From assembly GCA_945861295.1 (NCBI GenBank), contig CAMAUF010000045.1:1-10344 (forward strand): a stretch of DNA of 10,344 bases. Direction: 5' to 3'. This DNA comes from a bacterium. Its GTDB lineage: Bacteria > Chloroflexota > Dehalococcoidia > Tepidiformales > Tepidiformaceae. Positions 5,811 to 10,344 of the stretch are shown here, in pieces. The notes beneath the pieces are model-generated. The model was not told the origin of the DNA and did not search any database. It saw only the letters and a program-made list of their open reading frames with translations. Every line of letters begins with the position of its first letter. Position 1 is the stretch's first letter. The position numbers and the translations under genes are program-made.

Positions 5811-5937
5811 GGGTTTCCTCCGTGGCGCGGATCATGGTCACGAGAAGCCGCGATGCGCAAGGCGGAAAGATTCGGGCCAGAGGAGGACACCGTGGTGTAA
5901 CCGCCTCGCAAACTGACGGCGCGGCGCCTGGAAACGG

Positions 5938-5965
5938 TTGACGTTGACCGAAATGCCCGTGTTAT
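5938..5965 (+). promoter_or_regulatory. Putative sigma70-type promoter for the CAP gene
   Basis: TTGACG (5938-5943) and TGTTAT (5960-5965) are 16 nt apart in the 215-nt divergent gap between the thiolase-like gene (minus) and the CAP gene (plus). TATTGT (5963-5968) is an alternative -10. This would give a 5' leader of about 55 nt. The rest of the gap shows no gene. Confidence 0.35.
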
Positions 5966-6025
5966 TGTCGAATTGGCAGCGGAGGGCGCACGAACGCGTC
6001 GCGCCATGCCGTTCGAGGGGTATCT

Positions 6026-6964
6026 ATGAAGCGCTTCCTGATCGTCCTGCTCCCGCTGACAGGGCTGGTGCTGATGGTGGCCGGCCTGCTTGCCAGCGAA
6101 ACCCCGGCCGCCGCGGCCGGCCCTTGCGGCACCGCGCACGACGGCCTGGATGGCCCGGAGCAGGAGTTCCTGGCGCTGCTTGGTGACTGGCGGGCCGTGA
6201 ACGTCACGTTCCACACGCCCTTGGAGGCGTCCGGCGCGCTGAACGCGGCGGCGGCCTGGTTCGCACAAGACATGGTGCAAAAAGGCCCCTTCGGCGACCA
6301 CATCGATAGCCTGGGACGGGGCTGGTGGCAACGAGCAGCCGATTGCGGTTATGACGAGTACTTCGCCACGGGGAGCGGCGAGGGAGCCTACCTAGCTACG
6401 AGTCCAAGCGACCCCGTATTCGTGACGCCAGCAAGCGCCATTGACGGGATGGCGAACCAAAATCGAAGCGAAAGCGGCATCCGCATCAGGGTCGCGGGCG
6501 ATATCTGGCCCGTGAAGTGTGTCGGGGTTGGGCACTACCGCAATGCGGCGGGGACTCGGGAAGCCTGGGTCACGGTGCTGGCGCAGTTCCCGGCGGGCGA
6601 ATCCTGCCCCGGTTCGAACGCGGCCCCCGAGGAAACGCCGACCAACACAGCCACACCGACCGCGACCGCGACGCGGACGGCCTCGCCGACGCCGACGAAG
6701 ACGGCCACGCCCCAGCCGCGTTTCAACTCCGTGCTCGCGCTGATCCCGGGGACGTGGTCGCTGGTCACGCTGCCGCCCGGGCCGATTGACCAGGTCCTGG
6801 CGCGCGCGTACGGCTGCTACGAGGTCGTCTATGCCTTCGAAGGCGGCGAATGGCGGCGATACTCCCCAGACGTCCCGAAGTACGCGCGGAACCTCGCACA
6901 ATCCACTGGGAGCGCCCTGTGGATCAAGGCCTCGGACAAGGCGTGTGGCCTCATCCAGCTCTGA
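6026..6964 (+). CDS. Secreted CAP (SCP/PR-1)-domain protein with Thr/Pro linker
   Basis: The 312-residue protein begins with a Sec signal (MKRFLIVLLPLTGLVLMVAG, cleavage likely near AAAA at 28-31). Residues about 43-190 fit a CAP domain: an N-terminal helix EQEFLALLGDWRAVN, a helix LNAAAAWFAQDMVQKG, the signature DHIDSLGRGWWQRAADCGY (His92), and a final strand pair with VGHYRNAAGTREAWVTVL. The glutamates of the canonical CAP His/Glu tetrad are not clearly present. A linker rich in Thr, Pro and Ala (201-231, TPTNTATPTATATRTASPTP) is of the kind common in Chloroflexota exported proteins. It leads to a C-terminal domain of about 80 residues (TWSLVTLPPGPIDQVLARAY, YEVVYAFEGGEWRRYSPDVP, ALWIKASDKACGLIQL) that I do not recognise by name; it may be a surface-binding module. 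ATG 6026 has GAGGGG 5 nt upstream. Confidence 0.8.
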   Translation: MKRFLIVLLPLTGLVLMVAGLLASETPAAAAGPCGTAHDGLDGPEQEFLALLGDWRAVNVTFHTPLEASGALNAAAAWFAQDMVQKGPFGDHIDSLGRGWWQRAADCGYDEYFATGSGEGAYLATSPSDPVFVTPASAIDGMANQNRSESGIRIRVAGDIWPVKCVGVGHYRNAAGTREAWVTVLAQFPAGESCPGSNAAPEETPTNTATPTATATRTASPTPTKTATPQPRFNSVLALIPGTWSLVTLPPGPIDQVLARAYGCYEVVYAFEGGEWRRYSPDVPKYARNLAQSTGSALWIKASDKACGLIQL

Positions 6965-6978
6965 GGCAGCCGCCGGAC
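6958..6978 (+). repeat. 21-bp repeat, copy at the CAP stop codon
   Basis: gctctgaggcagccgccggac spans the CAP stop codon (6962-6964). The copy at 7078-7098 differs by one base (C to T). The offset is exactly 120 nt. Confidence 0.65.
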
Positions 6979-7038
6979 ACAGCGTCAAAGCCCGGAGCGA
7001 CAACGACGGGAGGGATGTCGGCTGCGGAGGAAGTTGGT

Positions 7039-7068
7039 CGCGGAGCGGGACATCCCCTTCGCTCCGTG
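7039..7068. terminator. Hairpin between convergent CAP and Flp genes
   Basis: CGGAGCG (7041-7047) pairs with CGCTCCG (7060-7066). One G-U and one C-G pair extend the stem outward, and GGG/CCC can pair inside. It sits between the stops of the convergent CAP (6964) and Flp-pilin (7099) genes, where a bidirectional terminator would be expected. No T tract follows on either strand, so the call is tentative. Confidence 0.4.
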
Positions 7069-7077
7069 TCCGTCGCG

Positions 7078-7098
7078 GCTCTGAGGCAGCCGTCGGAC
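7078..7098 (+). repeat. 21-bp repeat, copy next to the Flp-pilin stop
   Basis: gctctgaggcagccgtcggac matches 6958-6978 with one mismatch and directly abuts the stop codon of the minus-strand pilin gene (7099-7101). The sequence between the two copies is not obviously duplicated further. Confidence 0.65.
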
Positions 7099-7275
7099 CT
7101 AGCTGAAGACGCTCCAACCCGGAGAACTGAGGATCCCTTCGCCAAGCGCAGTCAGCGCCCCGATGCAGACGACTGCGACCAGCGCCAGGATCAGGCCAAA
7201 CTCCGCGAGTCCTTGCCCGTCCTCCTGGTTCGCCTTGTGGATAGACGAGCGGGTAGCCAAGAATCGATTGACCAT
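7099..7275 (-). CDS. Flp/Fap-type (type IVb) pilin, small orphan gene
   Basis: The 58-residue protein starts MVNRFLATRSSIHKANQEDG and continues QGLAEFGLILALVAVVCIGA, then LTALGEGILSSPGWSVFS. A short charged leader ending in Gly20, Glu25 at mature position +5 and one hydrophobic helix are the hallmarks of Flp pilins, which TadV-type prepilin peptidases cleave after the Gly. The mature protein would be 38 residues with QGLAEFGL as its N-terminus. It would polymerise in the membrane or on the surface as a thin Tad pilus, or act as a minor pilin-like component. The AGGGG at 7282-7286 (minus strand) lies 6 nt before the ATG. No tad, cpa or secretin genes are in the window, so it is either an orphan major pilin gene or a pseudopilin. 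It lies 138 nt downstream of the GDPD gene on the same strand. Confidence 0.85.
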   Translation of the reverse strand: MVNRFLATRSSIHKANQEDGQGLAEFGLILALVAVVCIGALTALGEGILSSPGWSVFS

Positions 7276-7413
7276 TTTGCGCCCCTAGTTTTGTAAATTC
7301 CCTGTAATCAGTATCGGCGATGGAGCGCCCGTGGTCGGCGGACAGGCGGGGGACTGAGTGTGGAAGACGAGTAACAGTGTGACGCCCGATACAGCGCCGC
7401 CACCCGCCCGAAG

Positions 7414-8346
7414 CTACCCCAAGGTCGCGGCCAGTTCGGCGAGCGTGCTTGGTGCGTCGGTGATGATGACTTCGGCGCCCAAATCGAACAGGCGCTGAAG
7501 GTTGGCGGCGTTCCGCTCCTCGCCCTCATCGTGCAAGGTCCAGGCCGCGAGGCGCACGCCACGCGCTTCGAGGATGTCGCCCAGCCGCATCCCGAGCGAC
7601 TCGATGTGGAAGAGCGTCCCCACGTCGACCATCCACTCGACCGCGGGGATGACCGCCAAGAGGTCCTCAACCCTGGCCGCGAAATACTGGGCCGTGCCGA
7701 CGCCGGCAAGCTGCGCCAAAGGCGAATCGTCCCAGAGCCCATGCCGGCCGAGGGATCGCGGCGAGAGACCGTCGCCGCCAGTCCGCGCCGTTGAGAAATG
7801 CCAGTGAAGCGTGGGGTCGAGCGCTACCGGGATCCCGGCGGCCGCCAGCGGACGGACGTTCCAGTGGGCTTGCGAACCCGCCACGACCTGGTCGCGGATC
7901 GGGGCCAGCGCCTCCACCAGCAGGCCGAACTGCCGGGCCGTGTAGATCCCGAGGCCCTTCAGGTCGACTTGCAGCACCGTCTCCGTGCCCGCGAGCGCGT
8001 CGACGACATCCTCCAAGAAACAGAGTGGCTCCGCTGTGCCCCGATACCGCACGGGCCGAAGGCTCTGACGCGAATGAGCCGCGAGCAAGCCCGCGCCGGT
8101 CGTCGCGCCGTCAAGCGCGCGGTCGTGGAAGACGACCATCGAATCGTCGGCGACGAAACGGACGTCCACTTCGAGCCGGGCCACGTCGGCGGCCAGACAC
8201 TCGCGGACGGCGGCCAGCGAATTGGCGGGCCAGCTCCCCGAAAGAGTGGCGCTGTGACAGCAGAACGTCCGCACACGGCCGCGGACGAGAGGCGCGAATT
8301 GGCGGGGCATGACGGGCAGTCTAGCTTGTCCCCGCAGCGGCGCCAC
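7414..8346 (-). CDS. Glycerophosphodiester phosphodiesterase-family protein
   Basis: The 310-residue protein has the GDPD TIM-barrel pattern. The first loop is CCHSATLSGSWPANSLAAVR (His31), then come RLEVDVRF (Glu59, Asp61), MVVFHDRALDGATTGAG (His74, Asp75), VLQVDLKG (Asp128, Lys130) and the C-terminal LAAWTLHDEGEERNAANLQR, LFDLGAEVIITDAPS. Such enzymes hydrolyse glycerophosphodiesters to an alcohol and glycerol-3-phosphate. Both catalytic His and the Glu/Asp metal ligands are present, but the usual HRG Arg is Ser32 and PENT is PANS, so substrate handling may differ. I chose GTG 8346 because AAGGAGG (8354-8360) lies 7 nt upstream. ATG 8310 is a shorter alternative without a clear ribosome site, and an upstream ATG at 8514 would overrun the palindrome and the tRNA promoter region. 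No signal peptide is seen, so it is cytoplasmic. Confidence 0.85.
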   Translation of the reverse strand: MAPLRGQARLPVMPRQFAPLVRGRVRTFCCHSATLSGSWPANSLAAVRECLAADVARLEVDVRFVADDSMVVFHDRALDGATTGAGLLAAHSRQSLRPVRYRGTAEPLCFLEDVVDALAGTETVLQVDLKGLGIYTARQFGLLVEALAPIRDQVVAGSQAHWNVRPLAAAGIPVALDPTLHWHFSTARTGGDGLSPRSLGRHGLWDDSPLAQLAGVGTAQYFAARVEDLLAVIPAVEWMVDVGTLFHIESLGMRLGDILEARGVRLAAWTLHDEGEERNAANLQRLFDLGAEVIITDAPSTLAELAATLG

Positions 8347-8426
8347 GCCCTCGCCTCCTTGCGTTTGCACGAGCCAAGTGCGACCCTCCTCCCTGAGACC
8401 GAACCGAAATACAGGGCCGAGCCACC

Positions 8427-8449
8427 CCAGCCGGAAACTTTCCGGCTGG
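8427..8449. promoter_or_regulatory. Perfect 23-bp palindrome in the GDPD/tRNA divergent region
   Basis: Arms ccagccggaaa (8427-8437) and tttccggctgg (8439-8449) are exact reverse complements around one C. The palindrome lies about 80 nt upstream of the GDPD start and 40-60 nt upstream of the tRNA promoter. It could be a dimeric repressor operator or a leader hairpin on the GDPD mRNA. The rest of the 188-nt gap holds only the tRNA promoter. Confidence 0.5.
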
Positions 8450-8486
8450 AAGGACGAAATCGGCGTATGGCAGATTGGTCCCCTTG

Positions 8487-8515
8487 TTTTGCGGGAAGGA
8501 TGCGCGTGGTACACT
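8487..8515 (+). promoter_or_regulatory. Putative promoter of the tRNA pair
   Basis: TACACT (8510-8515), preceded by TG-N (TGG), makes an extended -10 element. A weak -35 TTTTGC (8487-8492) sits 17 nt upstream. Transcription would begin near 8522, giving about a 13-nt leader before the tRNA-Lys 5' end at 8535. The assignment rests on position and the extended -10 only. Confidence 0.45.
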
Positions 8516-8534
8516 CCCGCGCGTCCTAGTGGTG

Positions 8535-8610
8535 GGGCCGCTAGCTCAACTGGCAGAGCAGCTGACTCTTAATCAGCCGGTTGAAGGTTCGAGTCCTTCG
8601 CGGCTCACCA
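8535..8610 (+). tRNA. tRNA-Lys (CTT)
   Basis: A complete 76-nt cloverleaf with encoded CCA. The acceptor GGGCCGC pairs with GCGGCTC (one G-U). The D-arm is GCTC/GAGC. The anticodon stem GCTGA/TCAGC encloses the loop CTCTTAA with anticodon CTT. The T-arm GAAGG-TTCGAGT-CCTTC is standard. The discriminator base is A. It reads AAG codons. Confidence 0.97.
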
Positions 8611-8635
8611 AATTTCCGTCCGTGAAGCGGGGCAC

Positions 8636-8653
8636 GGGCGCAGTGATGCGCCC
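8636..8653 (+). other. GNRA-capped hairpin in the inter-tRNA spacer
   Basis: gggcgca (8636-8642) and tgcgccc (8647-8653) form a perfect 7-bp stem closed by GTGA, a GNRA tetraloop in RNA. It lies in the 60-nt spacer between the two tRNAs. No T tract follows, so it is more likely a processing or stability element of a tRNA precursor than a terminator. Confidence 0.55.
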
Positions 8654-8670
8654 AGCTCCGGGACACGCAA

Positions 8671-8755
8671 GGGGGAGTGTCGGAATTGGCAGACGAGCAT
8701 GACTTAGGATCATGTGCCGCAAGGCGTGGGAGTTCGAGTCTCCTCTTCCCCACCA
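8671..8755 (+). tRNA. tRNA-Leu (TAG)
   Basis: A complete 85-nt class II tRNA with encoded CCA. The acceptor GGGGGAG pairs with CTTCCCC (one G-U). The anticodon stem CATGA/TCATG encloses the loop CTTAGGA with anticodon TAG. A long variable arm GCC-GCAA-GGC, typical of tRNA-Leu, is followed by the T-arm GGGAG-TTCGAGT-CTCCT. The discriminator base is A. It reads CUN codons, chiefly CUA. Confidence 0.97.
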
Positions 8756-8828
8756 ACTCGAACCCCCCTGGGACGCGTGGCTTGCTCCAAAGGTCCATCC
8801 AAGACCGGGGGCAGAGGAAGGAGATGGG

Positions 8829-9815
8829 ATGCCGCTACTCGAGGTAAAGGACCTTCGGACGTACTTCTTTACGCAGGAGGGAGTCGTCAAGGCCGTCGAC
8901 GGCACGTCATATGTCGTCGAAGAGGGCGAGACGCTCGGCCTCGTGGGCGAGTCGGGGTGTGGAAAGAGCGTCTCCGCGCTCTCGATCCTCCGCCTGATCC
9001 CGCAGCCGCCAGGAAAAATCGTCTCCGGCGAAATCATCTTCCAGGGCCGGGACATCCTCAAGCTGGATGAAGACGAGCTCCGCAAGATCCGCGGCAACGA
9101 AATCGCCATGGTCTTCCAGGAGCCCATGACCTCCCTCAACCCTGTCCTTACTATCGGTAGGCAGATGACGGAGGCGCTGGAGCTGCACATGGGCCTCCAC
9201 GGCAAATCCGCCAGAGACCGGGCGGCCGAGCTGCTGGAGATGGTCGGCATCCCGGAAGCCGGCAACCGTCTCGACGACTACCCACACCAGTTCTCGGGTG
9301 GGATGCGCCAACGTGTCATGATCGCCATGGCAATGAGCTGCAACCCGAAGCTGCTGCTGGCCGACGAGCCGACCACGGCCCTCGACGTCACAATCCAAGC
9401 TCAGATCCTCGAGGTCATGAGCCGCCTCAGCCGCGAGTTCGGGACCGCCGTCATCATCATCACGCACAACCTCGGCGTCGTCGCACGCTACGCCGACCGT
9501 GTGAACGTGATGTACGCCGGCCGCGTGATCGAAACGGCCACCGCCGAAGAGCTTTACGGCAACCCCAAGCATCCGTACACCGTGGGCCTGCTCAATTCGG
9601 TGCCGCGCCTGGATGAGAACCGGAAAGATAAGCTCATCCCGATCGAAGGGCTTCCGCCGGACCTCGCCCACCTTCCCGTCGGCTGCGCCTTCTACCCGCG
9701 CTGCGCCTGGCGGCAGGACCGCTGCCGTGAGGAGTATCCACCGTTCCGCCTCATCGCGGATGCACACTACGTTTCGTGTTGGGAGTCGGAGAAGGTCAAG
9801 AGGGAGATTCACTAA
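8829..9815 (+). CDS. Peptide/nickel-type ABC transporter ATPase (OppD/DppD family)
   Basis: The 328-residue ATPase powers uptake through an Opp/Dpp-type permease in the membrane. It has Walker A GESGCGKS (40-47), a Q-loop at Gln97, the signature SGGMRQR (156-162), Walker B LLLADE (175-180), the D-loop ALD, and the H-loop His213. The C-terminal extension with HPYTVGLL (248-255) and four Cys (286, 292, 299, 317, in GCAFYPRC, DRC and YVSC) is the oligo_HPY region typical of OppD/DppD. ATG 8829 has AAGGAG 5 nt upstream. An open frame extends upstream into tRNA-Leu but is not used. It overlaps the next ATPase by one base (TAATG). No terminator separates it from the tRNAs 73 nt upstream. Substrate-binding and permease genes are not in the window, so peptide, nickel or sugar uptake cannot be distinguished. 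Confidence 0.93.
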   Translation: MPLLEVKDLRTYFFTQEGVVKAVDGTSYVVEEGETLGLVGESGCGKSVSALSILRLIPQPPGKIVSGEIIFQGRDILKLDEDELRKIRGNEIAMVFQEPMTSLNPVLTIGRQMTEALELHMGLHGKSARDRAAELLEMVGIPEAGNRLDDYPHQFSGGMRQRVMIAMAMSCNPKLLLADEPTTALDVTIQAQILEVMSRLSREFGTAVIIITHNLGVVARYADRVNVMYAGRVIETATAEELYGNPKHPYTVGLLNSVPRLDENRKDKLIPIEGLPPDLAHLPVGCAFYPRCAWRQDRCREEYPPFRLIADAHYVSCWESEKVKREIH

Positions 9816-10344
9816 TGACGCAATCGAGTGCGGGCCGCCATCGAGTCGGGACCATCGGCGAGACCTTGGTCAACGTCCAGGACCTTCAGGTGTTCTTTCC
9901 CGTGACCGCCGGGCTGATCTTTCAGCGCAAGGTCGCCGACGTGAAAGCCGTCGACGGCGTCTCCTTTCACGTGCGCCGCGGCGAGACCCTCGGCCTCGTC
10001 GGCGAATCCGGCTGCGGCAAGAGCACCACGGGCAAAGCGATCCTTCAGCTCAACCGCCCTACCGCCGGCGAAGTCAGCTTCGAAGGCACCGACTTGACGA
10101 AGGTCAAGGGCGGCGAACTGCGCCGCTTCCGGCGCAAGATGCAGATGATCTTCCAAGACCCATACGCGAGCCTGAACCCTCGCATGTCCGTCGGGAGCAT
10201 CATTTCGGAGCCGTTGACCATCCATAAACTGGCGACGGGCAAGGAGAAGAAGGGCCGCGTTCAGAACCTCCTGCAAACCGTGGGCCTGAACCCCTACTTC
10301 GCCAACCGCTTCCCGCACGAGTTCTCGGGCGGTCAGCGCCAGCG
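9815..10344 (+). CDS. Peptide-type ABC transporter ATPase (OppF/DppF family), 3' truncated
   Basis: The first 176 codons are in the window and the gene runs off the right edge, just inside the signature motif. The protein starts MTQSSAGRHRVGTIGETLVN, followed by VQDLQVFFPVTAGLIFQRKV and VKAVDGVSF, where the long insertion before the Walker A strand is the OppF pattern. Walker A is GESGCGKST (63-71), the Q-loop is MIFQDPYASLNPR (Gln114), and the signature SGGQRQ begins at 171. It would form the heterodimeric ATPase with the preceding OppD-like subunit. The start ATG overlaps the upstream stop as TAATG and has GGGAG (9802-9806) 8 nt upstream, so the two are translationally coupled. Confidence 0.93.
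   Translation, partial: MTQSSAGRHRVGTIGETLVNVQDLQVFFPVTAGLIFQRKVADVKAVDGVSFHVRRGETLGLVGESGCGKSTTGKAILQLNRPTAGEVSFEGTDLTKVKGGELRRFRRKMQMIFQDPYASLNPRMSVGSIISEPLTIHKLATGKEKKGRVQNLLQTVGLNPYFANRFPHEFSGGQRQ

Noticed and set aside
7798..8529. 243-codon plus-strand frame opposite the GDPD gene
   Set aside because: Antisense to the phosphodiesterase and running through the palindrome and tRNA promoter region; no motifs.
8712..8828. Upstream extension of oppD into tRNA-Leu
   Set aside because: The frame is open, but the encoded residues are translated tRNA sequence. The ATG at 8829 has a good ribosome site and the usual family N-terminus.
8907..9812. 301-codon minus-strand frame opposite oppD
   Set aside because: Shadow of a motif-complete ABC ATPase.
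1..10344. CRISPR array, integrase/att site or IS element
   Set aside because: No regularly spaced repeats, transposase or integrase sequence, or terminal inverted repeats with target duplications were found. The tRNA 3' ends have no repeated downstream copy in the window.

Overview
The window is GC-rich bacterial DNA with dense coding on both strands. The organism is most likely a Chloroflexota member (Dehalococcoidia/SAR202-like). This is inferred from the Thr-Pro-Ala linker of the secreted CAP protein, a thiolase-like/DUF35 pair, the tail of a TPR- and cyclase-related regulator, and an OppD/OppF pair. No marker gene fixes the taxonomy. I saw no CRISPR array, insertion sequence, integrase, rRNA or origin.

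Left part, 1-1600. A truncated zinc-type MDR alcohol dehydrogenase runs off the left edge on the minus strand. A decaying islet follows: a TPR region joined out of frame to the last residues of a class III cyclase domain (292-830), a phd/yefM-type antitoxin with its palindromic operator and a one-base frameshift, a stray copy of a hicA 3' end, an intact hicB, and a frameshifted hicA. Both antitoxin genes have a TANNNT hexamer ending exactly 6 nt before ATG, which suggests leaderless mRNAs.

Centre-left, 1600-4130. A polyprenyl (probably C15-C20) diphosphate synthase is followed by a hairpin and then by a Tat-like lipoprotein with a class C beta-lactamase-fold serine hydrolase domain. The lipoprotein leader and the catalytic domain are in different frames. 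One extra C in a CCC run inside the low-complexity linker would explain this.

Centre, 4126-5810, minus strand. A thiolase-superfamily protein and a stand-alone DUF35 Zn-ribbon/OB-fold protein overlap by ATGA. The thiolase-like protein has a seven-glycine run where the catalytic Cys normally lies, and it has tyrosines and an HG motif near the active site. The pair looks like a two-subunit acyl-CoA enzyme of Ltp2/DUF35 retro-aldolase type rather than a classical thiolase.

Right part, 6026-10344. A secreted CAP-domain protein converges on a 58-codon orphan Flp-type pilin gene, easily missed because of its size. A glycerophosphodiester phosphodiesterase-like gene (minus) is divergent from a tRNA-Lys(CTT)/tRNA-Leu(TAG) pair. 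The tRNAs lead straight into an oppD/oppF-type ATPase pair for peptide or related uptake, and the second ATPase is cut by the right edge.

Three loci have indels (phd, hicA, lipoprotein), mostly in short homopolymer or dinucleotide runs. Either several genes are decaying, or the assembly carries homopolymer errors. Raw reads would decide between these.
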